A DNA stretch of 64,000 nt from an uncultured Bacteroidales bacterium (GCA_902781045.1 CACZHT010000012.1:53162-117161), one strand, 5' to 3'; shown: positions 7,979 to 17,924, numbered from the stretch's first letter. The notes: generated by a model not told the origin, from the letters alone. A program made the numbers and translations.

Positions 7979-10900
7979 ATGAAGAAGCAGGTAACATTAC
8001 GAATTCCCACAAGAATTCTAGCCTTTGTGATGGGACTCTTCCTGTCACTGGGAGCCTATTCACAGATTACTGTGCAGGGCCTTGTCAAGGATGCTACTGG
8101 CGAGGGTGTGATCGGTGCCTCGATCCGTGTCGTGGGCACGTCGATAGGCACCGTGACCGACTTCGACGGCAACTTTGAGTTGCAGAACGTACCGTCGGGC
8201 GCCACGCTCCAAGTGTCATCAATCGGCTACATCACCCAGGAGGTGGTGGCCGCCCCGCAGATGGTCATCGAGCTGCAGGACAACACCACCACGCTCAACG
8301 AGGTGGTTGTCATCGGCTATGGTGTGGCCAAGAAGAGCGACCTCACCGGCAGTGTGACCGCCATGCGCCCCGATGCCAAGAACAAGGGCGTTGTGGTGAG
8401 CGTTCAGGATCAGTTGGCCGGTAAGATTGCCGGTGTGAACGTCACCAGCGGCGGCGGTACGCCCGGTGGTGGTGCCACCATCCGCATCCGTGGCGGTTCG
8501 TCGCTGAACGCCAGCAACGACCCGCTCATCGTCATCGACGGTGTGCCCATGGACAACAGCGGTGTCAAGGGTCTGGCCAACGGCCTGGCCATGGTCAACC
8601 CGCAGGACGTGGAGAGCTTCAACGTGCTGAAGGACGCATCGGCAACGGCCATCTACGGTAGCCGCGGCTCGAACGGTGTCATCATCATCACCACCAAGAA
8701 AGGCCGCCGCGGCCAGAAGCCCAGCGTGAGCTACAACGGCAGCTTCACAGTGAGCACCAAGAAGAAAACCATCGAGATGCTGGACGGCGACGCTTATCGC
8801 AGCTTTGTCACCAACCTGTATGCCGGCACCAACAAGGAGGCTGCCGCACAGGAGGCACTGGGCACAGCCAACACCAACTGGCAGAACGAAATCTACCGCA
8901 CCGCACTGAGCCACGACCACAACCTGACCGTGGCCGGATCGGTGGGACAGGTGCTGCCCTACCGCGTGTCGCTGGGCTACACCGACGAGAACGGTATCGT
9001 CAAGACCAGTGAGATGCAGCGCTACACCGTGGCCGCCAACCTGAACCCCTCGTTCTTTGACGACCACCTGACGCTGAACCTCAACGCCAAGTATATGTAC
9101 GCCAAGTCGCGCTATGCCGACGGCGGTGCCATCGGCAACGCCCTGCGCATGGACCCCACGCAGCCCATCACCAGCAGCGACGAGCGCTATGCCAACATGG
9201 GCGGCTACTTTGCCTGGTTGTCGACTGCCGGCACCGATGCCGCTTGGCCCTACCAGCAGAACACCAACGCACCGCGCAACCCGGTCGCTATCCTCGACCT
9301 GAAGAACGACCGCGCTAGGAGCCACTCGTTTGTGGGTAATGCCGACATCGACTACAAGATTCACGGCTTTGAGGACTTGCGCCTGCACCTGACACTGGGT
9401 GGCGATTTCTCGGGCGGCAAGCAAGACACCGAGGTGAGCAACTACAGCCCGCTGGCCAACTACTTCGGCTCGTTCGGTTGGGACCGCATCACCAAGGAGA
9501 ACCTGACCCTGAGCACCTACGCGCAGTACTACAAGGACTTCAACGACAACCACCACTTCGACATCATGGGTGGTTATGAGTGGCAACACTTCTGGCACAA
9601 GCAGAACAACACCTACTGGGGCCTCTATCCCAGCAACTCGGCCCGCGTCGACAGTGATGGTAACAGACTGGCCGGCACTGTGTATAACCGCACTGAGATG
9701 AACAACGGTCTGGGCGGCCGTTCGGAGAACTACCTGGTGTCGTTCTTCGGTCGTCTGAACTACATCTTGATGGACCGCTACTATCTGACCTTCACGATGC
9801 GTGCCGACGGCAGCTCGCGCTTCAACTGGCTGCCCGGTGCTCCCAACCAGCAGTGGGGCTACTTCCCCAGCGCCGCCCTGGCCTGGACCATCAAGAAGGA
9901 AGACTTCCTCAAGGACAACGAGACCCTGAGCGACCTCAAGTTGCGCCTCGGTTGGGGTAAGACCGGCCAGCAGGAGGGCATCGGCGACTTCACCTACTAT
10001 GCCAACTACACGCTGAGCAACGGCACCCAGGGCAGCTGGTATGACGTGGCTGGCGACGGTGTCAAGGCTCGCCCCAACGCCTACAACCCCGCCCTGAAGT
10101 GGGAGACCACCACCACGACCAACATCGGTCTGGACTTCGGTTTCATGCGCCAGCGCCTGACCGGTAGCATCGACTGGTACTACCGCAAGACCACCGACCT
10201 GATCAACTACGCCCCCGTGGCCGCGTTGAGCAGCTTCCGCAACAAGATGAACCAGAACATCGGCTCGCTGAAGAACACCGGTGTCGAGTTGTCACTGACG
10301 TGGCGCGCCATTCAGAGCGGCGACTGGAACTGGACACTCGACTACAACTTCACCTACAACAAGAACGAGATTCTTGACCTGATTGACGAGGATCCGAACT
10401 TCATGGTGCTCACCGGCGGTATCTCTTCGGGTACCGACAACCGTTGCCAGGCACACACCGTGGGTCATCCGGCCAACTCGTTCTGGGTCTATCAGCAGGC
10501 CTACGACAAGGATGGCATGCCCATCGAGAACTGCGTTGTCGACCGCAACGGCGATGGCACCATCACCGACGACGACCGCTACTTCTACAAGAGCCCGATG
10601 GCTCCTGTGACCATGGGTCTTGCCAGCCGTCTGGAGTACAAGAATTGGGACCTGGGCTTGTCGTTCCGCGCCAGCATCGGCAACTATGTGTTCAACGACG
10701 CCATGGACGGCTACCACAACGTGGGTGAGGCAGCCATCCTCGAACAAGTGAGCGGCAACTATCTGAACAACCGCCCTGTCGACGCCATCAAGTATGGCTG
10801 GAACAGCTACGCTACCGTGTCGTGCACCAGCGACCGCTGGGTGCAGAACGGCTCGTTCCTCAAGTGCGACAACATCACGCTGGGTTACAGCTTCAGCGAG

Positions 10901-11074
10901 CTGTTCAAGAGCGGCAGCTGGCACGGTCTGAGCGGCCGCGTCTATGCCACGGCCAGCAACGTGTTCTGCATCACCAAGTACAAGGGCATCGACCCCGAGG
11001 TGTTCGGCGGAATCGACAACAACATCTACCCTCGCCCCTTCTCGGCCATCCTGGGTTTGAGCTTGAATTTCTAA
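7979..11074 (+). CDS. susC: SusC/RagA-family TonB-linked outer-membrane receptor
   Basis: A 1031-residue TonB-dependent transporter that imports glycans bound by its SusD partner. The signal peptide ends near residue 29 (GAYSQ). A carboxypeptidase-regulatory-like domain follows (about 30-112, ITVQGLVKDATGEGVIGASI), then the plug (about 113-230, with VVVIGYGVAKKSDLTGSV and the SusC-type GGSSLNASNDPLIVIDG) and a 22-strand barrel ending in phenylalanine (LGLSLNF). It is the first gene of the operon susC-susD-two SusE/F-like genes. The promoter carries LacI-type operator 1. The substrate is inferred to be starch or other alpha-glucan from the co-regulated enzymes. SusC proteins are similar enough to each other that sequence alone does not set the glycan. 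Confidence 0.97.
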   Translation: MKKQVTLRIPTRILAFVMGLFLSLGAYSQITVQGLVKDATGEGVIGASIRVVGTSIGTVTDFDGNFELQNVPSGATLQVSSIGYITQEVVAAPQMVIELQDNTTTLNEVVVIGYGVAKKSDLTGSVTAMRPDAKNKGVVVSVQDQLAGKIAGVNVTSGGGTPGGGATIRIRGGSSLNASNDPLIVIDGVPMDNSGVKGLANGLAMVNPQDVESFNVLKDASATAIYGSRGSNGVIIITTKKGRRGQKPSVSYNGSFTVSTKKKTIEMLDGDAYRSFVTNLYAGTNKEAAAQEALGTANTNWQNEIYRTALSHDHNLTVAGSVGQVLPYRVSLGYTDENGIVKTSEMQRYTVAANLNPSFFDDHLTLNLNAKYMYAKSRYADGGAIGNALRMDPTQPITSSDERYANMGGYFAWLSTAGTDAAWPYQQNTNAPRNPVAILDLKNDRARSHSFVGNADIDYKIHGFEDLRLHLTLGGDFSGGKQDTEVSNYSPLANYFGSFGWDRITKENLTLSTYAQYYKDFNDNHHFDIMGGYEWQHFWHKQNNTYWGLYPSNSARVDSDGNRLAGTVYNRTEMNNGLGGRSENYLVSFFGRLNYILMDRYYLTFTMRADGSSRFNWLPGAPNQQWGYFPSAALAWTIKKEDFLKDNETLSDLKLRLGWGKTGQQEGIGDFTYYANYTLSNGTQGSWYDVAGDGVKARPNAYNPALKWETTTTTNIGLDFGFMRQRLTGSIDWYYRKTTDLINYAPVAALSSFRNKMNQNIGSLKNTGVELSLTWRAIQSGDWNWTLDYNFTYNKNEILDLIDEDPNFMVLTGGISSGTDNRCQAHTVGHPANSFWVYQQAYDKDGMPIENCVVDRNGDGTITDDDRYFYKSPMAPVTMGLASRLEYKNWDLGLSFRASIGNYVFNDAMDGYHNVGEAAILEQVSGNYLNNRPVDAIKYGWNSYATVSCTSDRWVQNGSFLKCDNITLGYSFSELFKSGSWHGLSGRVYATASNVFCITKYKGIDPEVFGGIDNNIYPRPFSAILGLSLNF

Positions 11075-11107
11075 GAGTTGCTAACACATTAATTTAAGAT
11101 ACAAGTC

Positions 11108-12775
11108 ATGAATAAATTCATCAAATACTTAGCACCGGCAGCCACGTTGCTGCTGAGCTGGGGACTCCAGTCGTGTGTCAACGACTTGCATGTCGAGCCC
11201 ATCGACCCAAGCCAGAAGACCAACATCGAGGCCTACCAGCTGTTCAACAAGTGCTATAGTGCCTTTGCCACCTCGGGCAACAACGGTGGCGACGACAATG
11301 TCGACATCGACGACATCGACGGTGGCACCTCGAGCCTGTTCCGCCAGATGTGGAACAGCAACGAGCTCACCACCGACGAGGCCATCTGCGGCTGGGGCGA
11401 CCCGGGCATCCCGCAGTTCTGCTACAACACCTACGATGCCAGCCACCCCATGCTCAAGGGCTACTACTACCGCTTGTGCGCCAGCATCGCCTATTGCAAC
11501 CTCTATCTCAAGGACTTCCTGGACAAGGATGCCACAATGAGCGCCGAGGTGCGCTTCCTGCGCGCGATGGAGTACTACCTGCTGAGCGACGCGTTCGGCA
11601 ACGTGCCGTTCTCGACCGTCATCAGTGCCGACAAGCCGCAGCAGCACAGCCGCGCCGAGGTGATGAGGTTTGTCGAGAGCGAGCTGCTGGCCATCGTGGG
11701 CGAGAACCCCGATGACAACCAGTATGTGCTCAACGAGCCCACTCCCAAGAAGAATGGCGATGAGGGCTATGGCCGCGTCGACAAGGCCGCCGCATGGATG
11801 CTGCTGTCGCGCCTTTATCTGAACTGGAAGGTCTACACCGGCGAGGAGCGCTGGCAGGATGCCAAGGACTATGCCGAGAAGGTCATCAACTCGGCCTACA
11901 AGCTGCACACCGACGGTGCCGTGCACGAGGTCAATGGCGAGACCTGGGAGTTCACCGCCTACCAGACCCTGTTCATGGGCGACAACGACCGCAACGGTTC
12001 GAGCGAGGAGGCACTCTTCCCCATCCTGCAAGACGGACAGCGCACCACCGCTTGGGGTGTGGCGCAGTTCCTGATTGCCTCGACCGCCGATGCCGACCTG
12101 CACTCGTTCCAGTACGACCAGGCAGCAGTCAACGGCCTGACCAGCCAGGCATGGGGTGGCAACCGCGCCCGTCCCGACCTGGTGAAGAAGTTCATCAACA
12201 GCAACGACATCCCCGCACTGGCCTGCTATGACATGGCCGTGCTGGCCGGTGACGACCGCGCTCTGTTCGACAGCAAGGGCCGCACACTGGACAACGAGGA
12301 TGTGGGCACGTTCACCAACGGCTTTGCCATCGGCAAGTTCAACAACTTCACCACCGACGGCTCGCCGCTGAGCGACCCCTCGGGCAACTGGGCCGACATG
12401 GATGTCTACTTCCTGCGCGTGGCCGAGGCCTATCTGAACTATGCCGAAGCCGAGGTGCGCCTGCATGGTGTGACACAGGATGCCGTTGACAAGGTCAACG
12501 CCCTGCGCAACCGCGCTCACGCGCGCCGCTACACCACCAGCACACTCACGCTCGACGAGATTCTGAACGAGTGGAGTCGCGAGTTCTTCTTCGAGGGTCG
12601 CCGCCGTGTCGACCTGATTCGCTTTGGCTACTTCGGTGGCAATAATGGCTATAACTGGACCTGGAAGGGCGGCAGCAAGAATGGCACCAACTTTGCAGAG
12701 ACACGCAACGTGTTTGCCATCCCGTCAGATGACTTGATTGCCAACAAGAACCTGCAACAGAATCCCGGTTATTAA
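11108..12775 (+). CDS. susD: SusD/RagB-family starch-binding outer-membrane lipoprotein
   Basis: A 555-residue surface lipoprotein that lids the SusC channel and captures glycan. The lipobox is LLSWGLQSC, with cysteine at residue 23. The N-terminal part is TPR-like (about 50-330) and the C-terminal RagB/SusD region includes the typical ending (FFFEGRRRVDLIRFG at about 500-515, and the terminal IPSDDLIANKNLQQNPGY). It starts 33 bp after susC, with no terminator between. Repeated acidic Asp-Ile pairs near residue 60 (VDIDDIDGG) may bind calcium; this is only a guess. Confidence 0.97.
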   Translation: MNKFIKYLAPAATLLLSWGLQSCVNDLHVEPIDPSQKTNIEAYQLFNKCYSAFATSGNNGGDDNVDIDDIDGGTSSLFRQMWNSNELTTDEAICGWGDPGIPQFCYNTYDASHPMLKGYYYRLCASIAYCNLYLKDFLDKDATMSAEVRFLRAMEYYLLSDAFGNVPFSTVISADKPQQHSRAEVMRFVESELLAIVGENPDDNQYVLNEPTPKKNGDEGYGRVDKAAAWMLLSRLYLNWKVYTGEERWQDAKDYAEKVINSAYKLHTDGAVHEVNGETWEFTAYQTLFMGDNDRNGSSEEALFPILQDGQRTTAWGVAQFLIASTADADLHSFQYDQAAVNGLTSQAWGGNRARPDLVKKFINSNDIPALACYDMAVLAGDDRALFDSKGRTLDNEDVGTFTNGFAIGKFNNFTTDGSPLSDPSGNWADMDVYFLRVAEAYLNYAEAEVRLHGVTQDAVDKVNALRNRAHARRYTTSTLTLDEILNEWSREFFFEGRRRVDLIRFGYFGGNNGYNWTWKGGSKNGTNFAETRNVFAIPSDDLIANKNLQQNPGY

Positions 12776-12799
12776 TGTTTCACTCTCGTAATTGAAAAG

Positions 12800-13954
12800 A
12801 TGATGAAAAATATATTTAAAACAGCATTGATGTTGCTGTGCACAGTGGGTCTGATGACCTCGTGCAGCGATGACAATGACTCCAATCCCGTGATCGGCGG
12901 CCCGTATGAGATGACGCTCTACGCACCGCAGATGACCCAATATGACCTGGACTTGGCGCAATCAAAGAGCATCAAACTGGTGTGCACCTATCCCAACTAT
13001 GGCTTCCCCACCACGATGAACTATGCCGTCGAGGTGAGCACAGACGAGGGCATGAGTGATGCCGTCGAGGTGGTCTCGTCGAATAGCCCCGAGATTTCCG
13101 TTCCCGCCAACGAGCTGGCCGTGGCCCTGACCAACCTGATGATGGCCAAGGGCAAGACCGAGACCGACTTCCCGATGGAGATACCCGTCTACTTCCGTGT
13201 GGTGGCTCACATGCTGTCTTCGGACATGCTCACGCTCATCGAGCAGAGCCGCGTGGTGTCGAACGTCGTGAAGTTCAACAACGTCAAGCTGGCCTTCTCG
13301 TTGCCTCCCGTGCTGCCGCCCACCGAGTTCTACATCATCGGCGACTGGTGCGAGAACAACTGGAGCAACGCTTTGAAGATGGTTGCCACCTACGACAACC
13401 CCGACAAGCTGTGGCACATGGTCTACATTGACGGCAACGGCATCAAGCTCAACGAGTTCCAGACCGACGACGATGCCATCGGATTTGATGATGTCACCAT
13501 CACCGGCGACCTGGCCGAGGAGATTGTCAGCAAGGATGGCCGCATTGCCTCGAGCAACCCGGGCTGGTACCTGATAGTGCTCAAGACCACCGTTGTGGGT
13601 CGCGACCGCAACTATGAGATTGAATTCCGCAAACCCGAAGTGTGGTTGATGGGTACAGTCACTCCCGCCGCAGCTTGGGCCGAGCTGGAGGATGGCTGCA
13701 TGTTCACCATCGAGGGTGAGGGTGCCGACGCGATGTTTGTCTCGCCTGCGTTTGCCAACGACGCTGCCGCCGACAGCGGTGTGCGCGCCTACGTCAAGCT
13801 GGGCGACGGCATCGACTGGTGGAAGTCGGAGTTCCGTGTCATCGACAACGCCATCGACTATCGTGGCACCGGCGGCGACCAGGAGCGCATCATGGGCACA
13901 GCCGGCCAGAAGATGTATCTGAACTTCACCAAGGAAGAAGGTTATATTCGTTAA
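12800..13954 (+). CDS. SusE-like outer-membrane lipoprotein
   Basis: A 384-residue lipoprotein (lipobox LMTSC, cysteine near 24). The N-terminal immunoglobulin-like SusE domain covers about 35-165 (KSIKLVCTYPNYGFPTTMNY). A domain starting PTEFYIIGDWCENNW (about 174) has the form of SusE/SusF starch-binding modules, and a second one begins near 280 (EVWLMGTVTPAAAW). Such proteins hold starch at the cell surface. The ATG at 12800 is followed directly by a second ATG, and either could be used. It is the third gene of the sus operon, 24 bp after susD. Confidence 0.88.
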   Translation: MMKNIFKTALMLLCTVGLMTSCSDDNDSNPVIGGPYEMTLYAPQMTQYDLDLAQSKSIKLVCTYPNYGFPTTMNYAVEVSTDEGMSDAVEVVSSNSPEISVPANELAVALTNLMMAKGKTETDFPMEIPVYFRVVAHMLSSDMLTLIEQSRVVSNVVKFNNVKLAFSLPPVLPPTEFYIIGDWCENNWSNALKMVATYDNPDKLWHMVYIDGNGIKLNEFQTDDDAIGFDDVTITGDLAEEIVSKDGRIASSNPGWYLIVLKTTVVGRDRNYEIEFRKPEVWLMGTVTPAAAWAELEDGCMFTIEGEGADAMFVSPAFANDAAADSGVRAYVKLGDGIDWWKSEFRVIDNAIDYRGTGGDQERIMGTAGQKMYLNFTKEEGYIR

Positions 13955-13978
13955 CTCCTCATTAAACACTGAAAGACA

Positions 13979-15037
13979 ATGAAAAAGATAGCATTTTATT
14001 CCATTCTCGCGGTGGCAGGCATGGCCTTGTGCTCCTGCAACGAGGACTACAAAGACTGGGCCGAGCCTCAGAGCCCTGCCGAACCGGGGCAGGTCAACAT
14101 CAGCTTCACGCCGGCGGCAGTTGCAGCCCTCGACCTGCGCGGCCTGACCACCGACTCGGTCGTGGTGTTCAACCCCAACCTGGCCATCACCGGTGCTAAC
14201 GAGACCGCCATTGACTATGACGTGGTGGTGCGCAACAGCGACAACACCGACTCGGTGGCGCTGAAGGGCGACGTGCAGGGCCGTGTGCGTCGCAGCGACC
14301 TGCAGGGTGCCATCATCAGTTTCTATGGCAATAGTGAGCAGGCACGCAATGCGACGATGAACATCACCGCCAACCTGCTCATTGATGGGCTGAAAACCAC
14401 TGCCTACGCCTACAATTTGCCTCTGACAGTGACTCCACAGGAGCAGGAACTGCCTCCCGTGTGGTTTGTGCTGGGCAATTGCATCGGCATCGGCACGTTT
14501 GTCAATCATGCCACTATGGGTCTGTACACCAGCACTGTGGCCATGTATGTCAATCCCCGCAACTATGATGAGCTCATCTTCCCGACCTATCTGTGCGACA
14601 ATGCCCAGTTCAAGATTATCTTGAAGCCCGGAAGCACCGAGTACTACATCGGCGGCGAGACCTACTCGGCCAACATCACTATCGAGAACGCCGGCTACTA
14701 CAGCATCATCGCCAACACCAACGACACGACCGCACGGGTCGAGCCACTCAACATCACTGATGTGAAGAAGTATGACTCGATGGCCCTGTCGAACGGCACC
14801 GAGATGAAGCTCATCACCAAGAGCGTCAACGGTGAGAACCACGACTGGCACGGCGACCTCAATGTCACTGCCGACACACAAATCACCTTTGTGGCCAACG
14901 ATGGCACAACTTGGGGTTGCGAGGACTTCCCTGCCGGCAAGGCATCAAAGGGTGGCACTCCCATCACAGTCAAGCCGGGCAACTACAAGGTGGTGTTCAA
15001 CGACCTGATGGGCCTGTTCCGCTTCATCGAGAAGTAA
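13979..15037 (+). CDS. SusE/SusF-like outer-membrane lipoprotein
   Basis: A 352-residue lipoprotein (lipobox ALCSC, cysteine at residue 19) with an N-terminal beta-sandwich domain (about 30-150) and two modules typical of the SusE/SusF group: one at about 155-255 (VWFVLGNCIGIGTF) and one ending the protein (GTTWGCEDFPAGKASKGGTPI...GNYKVVFNDLMGLFRFI). It closes the sus operon, 24 bp after the SusE-like gene, and a strong hairpin terminator follows. Its likely role is binding alpha-glucan on the cell surface. The exact name (SusF or second SusE) cannot be settled from sequence alone. Confidence 0.83.
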   Translation: MKKIAFYSILAVAGMALCSCNEDYKDWAEPQSPAEPGQVNISFTPAAVAALDLRGLTTDSVVVFNPNLAITGANETAIDYDVVVRNSDNTDSVALKGDVQGRVRRSDLQGAIISFYGNSEQARNATMNITANLLIDGLKTTAYAYNLPLTVTPQEQELPPVWFVLGNCIGIGTFVNHATMGLYTSTVAMYVNPRNYDELIFPTYLCDNAQFKIILKPGSTEYYIGGETYSANITIENAGYYSIIANTNDTTARVEPLNITDVKKYDSMALSNGTEMKLITKSVNGENHDWHGDLNVTADTQITFVANDGTTWGCEDFPAGKASKGGTPITVKPGNYKVVFNDLMGLFRFIEK

Positions 15038-15060
15038 GCACAGGTTCAAATCTACTCAAC

Positions 15061-15097
15061 CGGGGGGCGGGAATAATCTCGCCCCCCGTCTTTATCT
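15061..15097 (+). terminator. Terminator of the susC operon
   Basis: A GC-rich 12-bp stem (15061-15072 with 15077-15088, one G-T pair) closes on the loop ATAA and is followed by TCTTTATCT. It lies 24 bp after the last sus gene. Confidence 0.9.
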
Positions 15098-15105
15098 GCA
15101 ACAGC

Positions 15106-15117
15106 GCAATCGTTTGC
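15106..15117. promoter_or_regulatory. LacI-type operator 2
   Basis: GCAATCGTTTGC, the exact reverse complement of operator 1, in the context GCGCAATCGTTTGCAT. Its centre is 63.5 bp upstream of the next -7 box. Confidence 0.8.
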
Positions 15118-15174
15118 ATGCCCGAAAATGCAAGTTCTAATGCCCTAAGTATTCACCAAGTAGAAATAAATTTC

Positions 15175-15182
15175 TATTTTTG
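15175..15182 (+). promoter_or_regulatory. -7 box of the secreted starch-binding-type protein
   Basis: TATTTTTG matches TAnnTTTG, with a leader of about 55 nt to the ATG at 15244. Confidence 0.65.
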
Positions 15183-15243
15183 CGTTACAAATTAGCGAAT
15201 TATCCTTTTTAGCGTTTAACCATTTAATTTTTAACCAACCATT

Positions 15244-16581
15244 ATGAAGAAATTCTTTACATCAGTGATGCTTGTGTGTGCCACTATTCTGGGCATGCAG
15301 GCAACAAACGTTTGGATTCTGGGTGAGGTCGGCGACCAGGCTTGGGACCCCTCGGTGGGAACTCCTCTGGCTCAGATTAACGGAGATGAAGCGAGCGGCA
15401 CATTTGAGGCTACTGTCCACATCAAGAGTGGCAAGTACTTCAGCTTCACCACCGCTCTGGCCGAGACCAGCAGCGACTGGGACGGCATCAAGCAGTATCG
15501 CTTCGGTGCCCCCGCCAATGGCTATGCCATTGACGACTACCTGGACGACCCCATCCAGTGCGGTGAGCTCGGCGAGTCTTCCGAGCAGGCCTTCATGGTC
15601 CGCAAGGGTGCCGACTACAAGATTACCCTGCTCATGCCCGACCGTCTGGTCATGTTTGAGTACATGGGCAACGACGACATCGAGCCCGACCCCAAGGACG
15701 AGGGTCACATCTTCATCATGGGCGCAGTCAACGGCAACGCTTGGGCAACCAACGTGGGTGTGCAGATGACCGAGCTGGGCAACAACATGTTCACTGCCAA
15801 CATCAACATCACCACCGGTGAGGAAGAGGAAGTTGCCTACTTTGGCTTCACTCACGCTCTGGCACAGAGCGATGCCAACTGGGGCGCAATTGCTCAGTTC
15901 CGCTTTGCCGCCGTTGATGCCGAGAGCCAGGCTGTGGTGCTTGACACCCCCATCGCACTGAGCGAGGACGGCCAGGGCGACCTCTCGTTTGCTCTGCCCG
16001 ACGGCAAGTATGTTGTCACTCTCGACATGAACGCTCGCACCATGACCGTGACTGCCGACGAGGCCAACCACATGTACATCATCGGCAATACCCCCTTCGG
16101 CGACTGGAATCCTTCGGCTGGCATGGCCATGGACGAGGTTGAGGAAGGTGTCTTCCAGGCTAAGGCTACCGTCGATGGCGACGTTTGGTTCATCTTCTCG
16201 CCGTTCAACACCGGCTGGGACGATGTCAACGCCAACCGCTACGGCCCCGAGAGCGCCGAGGAAGACCAAGTGATTGAGGCTGGTGAGACCGTGACCACTC
16301 AGCTGAGCACTGGCGGCAAGAGCTACAAGTTCACCGGCAACGGCAGCGAGTACACCATCACCTTCGACCTGAACAACCTCTGCTTCAAGTTTGAGGCTGC
16401 CGAGAATCCCGGCATCCCCGGTGACGTGGATGGCAATGGCCGTGTCGACATCGCTGATGTCAACGCAGTCATCAACATGATGCTGGGTCGTGCCGAGGCT
16501 ACAGCCGCTGGTGACGTGACAGGTGGTGGCATCGACATTGCCGATGTCAACGCAATCATCAACATCATGCTGGGCAAGTAA
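15244..16581 (+). CDS. Secreted protein with three SusE/F-type modules and a dockerin-like tail
   Basis: A 445-residue exported protein (signal peptide MKKFFTSVMLVCATILGMQA) without a lipobox, unlike the SusE/F-like neighbours. Three related modules begin at NVWILGEVGDQAWDPSVG (about 22), HIFIMGAVNGNAWATNVG (about 157) and HMYIIGNTPFGDWNPSAG (about 278). Each has the YIIGxxxxxxW start of starch-binding SusE/SusF modules. The tail holds two calcium-loop repeats (DVDGNGRVDIADVNAVINMML and DVTGGGIDIADVNAIINIML); the second loop lacks one residue. It has its own operator and promoter, separate from susC, so it is a regulated but independent part of the starch system. Binding of glycans is inferred. 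Confidence 0.83.
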   Translation: MKKFFTSVMLVCATILGMQATNVWILGEVGDQAWDPSVGTPLAQINGDEASGTFEATVHIKSGKYFSFTTALAETSSDWDGIKQYRFGAPANGYAIDDYLDDPIQCGELGESSEQAFMVRKGADYKITLLMPDRLVMFEYMGNDDIEPDPKDEGHIFIMGAVNGNAWATNVGVQMTELGNNMFTANINITTGEEEEVAYFGFTHALAQSDANWGAIAQFRFAAVDAESQAVVLDTPIALSEDGQGDLSFALPDGKYVVTLDMNARTMTVTADEANHMYIIGNTPFGDWNPSAGMAMDEVEEGVFQAKATVDGDVWFIFSPFNTGWDDVNANRYGPESAEEDQVIEAGETVTTQLSTGGKSYKFTGNGSEYTITFDLNNLCFKFEAAENPGIPGDVDGNGRVDIADVNAVINMMLGRAEATAAGDVTGGGIDIADVNAIINIMLGK

Positions 16582-16669
16582 TTGAGTATCCAAGCGACGG
16601 CTGCGGCCACCTCTGGTTTCTAAGTCTCTAATTTCTGGCTTCAGTCGGCGCGACAGATAACCCCTCCAC

Positions 16670-16703
16670 GCAAGGGCGACACCACACGAGGTGTCGCCCT
16701 TGC
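16670..16703. terminator. Hairpin terminator
   Basis: A perfect 14-bp stem (16670-16683 with 16690-16703, containing AAGGGCGACACC) has a 6-nt loop. The following T-tract is weak. It lies 89 bp after the secreted module protein and 43 bp before the next gene. Confidence 0.75.
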
Positions 16704-16745
16704 TGCACACAATGAACCAAGCTTTTCTCCGTTTTATAGACATAT

Positions 16746-17924
16746 ATGATAGACCCGACAACACTGGATTTTGTCCAGGCCCACGAGCAGGATGACGTGC
16801 GGCAGCTGGCTCTTCAGTCCTCGCGCTGGCCCGATGTGGACATGGCCGCCGCCCTGCAGCAGATAGCCGGGCGGCAGACCGCTCGCGCCAAGTTGCCCCA
16901 CTGGGCCGCCACGCCGGGGCTGCTCTACCCGCCACACTTGTCGATGGAACAGTGCTCGTCCGAGCAGACTGCACGCTATAAGGCCCGGTTGGTCGAGGGC
17001 GAATCGCTCGTCGACCTCACCGGCGGCCTGGGGGTGGATTTTGCCATGATGGCCCAGGGGTGCAGCCAGGTAACATACGTCGAGCAGAAACCTGAGCTGT
17101 GCGAGCTGGCGCGGCACAACCTGCCACTGCTGGGGTTGCCCCGGGCCAGAGTGGTGCAGGCCGATGCCGTCGACCACTTGCGGCACATGGCCCAGGTCGA
17201 CACCATCTATGTCGACCCGGCTCGCCGCGACCGGTCGGGCAACCGCGTCTATGGCTTGAGCGACTGCGCTCCTGACGTCAGTGCGCTAGCCCCCATCCTG
17301 CTCGACAAAGCCCATACCGTCATTGTCAAGCTCTCGCCCATGCTCGACTTGCGCCAGGCCTTGCGGCAGCTACCCCACGTCGAGCAGGTACACATCGTGG
17401 CAGTGCGCGGCGAGTGCAAAGAGTTGCTCTTGGTCATGCGCCGTGGCCATGATGGCCAGGTGACGGTGCACTGCGCCAACGATGAGCAGCACTTCGGTTA
17501 CACGCTGGGCGAGCCAGTCGAGCCAGCACCGGTATGGAACGAGGTCTGGCATCCATCGGAGCTGTGGCTGTACGAGCCCAACGCCGCCATCATGAAGGCC
17601 GGTTGCCACGACCAGCTTGCCGCCCACTTGGGGCTGCAAGTCATCGCCCGCGACAGCCACCTGATGGTCTCGACACACCCGGTGAGCGATTTCCCAGGCC
17701 GCTCATTCATCGTCGAGGGCATCTCGACGATGAGCAAGCGTGAGCTGAAACCCCTGTTGCAGGGCATCACCCGCGCCAACGTGGCGGTGCGCAACTTCCC
17801 GCTGCGCTCGCCCGAGCTGGTCAGCCGCCTCAAACTCAAAGACGGCGGCCAGACTTACCTCTTCGGCACCACCACCGCCACCGGAAAACACATCATTATC
17901 AAATGCTCAACGAACAATGCATAA
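16746..17924 (+). CDS. Class I SAM-dependent methyltransferase with THUMP-like C-terminal domain
   Basis: A 392-residue cytoplasmic protein. The Rossmann SAM-binding start is LVDLTGGLGVDFAMMA (about 98-113), with the acidic ribose contact in VTYVEQKPELC (about 120). YVDPARRDRSGNRVY (about 157) corresponds to the (D/N)PPY-like motif seen in this group. The C-terminal third (from about 280) fits the PG_1098 ferredoxin-like/THUMP-like domain found in these Bacteroidales proteins. The substrate, probably an RNA, is unknown. It starts after a terminator and is 39 bp upstream of the small lipoprotein gene. Confidence 0.85.
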   Translation: MIDPTTLDFVQAHEQDDVRQLALQSSRWPDVDMAAALQQIAGRQTARAKLPHWAATPGLLYPPHLSMEQCSSEQTARYKARLVEGESLVDLTGGLGVDFAMMAQGCSQVTYVEQKPELCELARHNLPLLGLPRARVVQADAVDHLRHMAQVDTIYVDPARRDRSGNRVYGLSDCAPDVSALAPILLDKAHTVIVKLSPMLDLRQALRQLPHVEQVHIVAVRGECKELLLVMRRGHDGQVTVHCANDEQHFGYTLGEPVEPAPVWNEVWHPSELWLYEPNAAIMKAGCHDQLAAHLGLQVIARDSHLMVSTHPVSDFPGRSFIVEGISTMSKRELKPLLQGITRANVAVRNFPLRSPELVSRLKLKDGGQTYLFGTTTATGKHIIIKCSTNNA

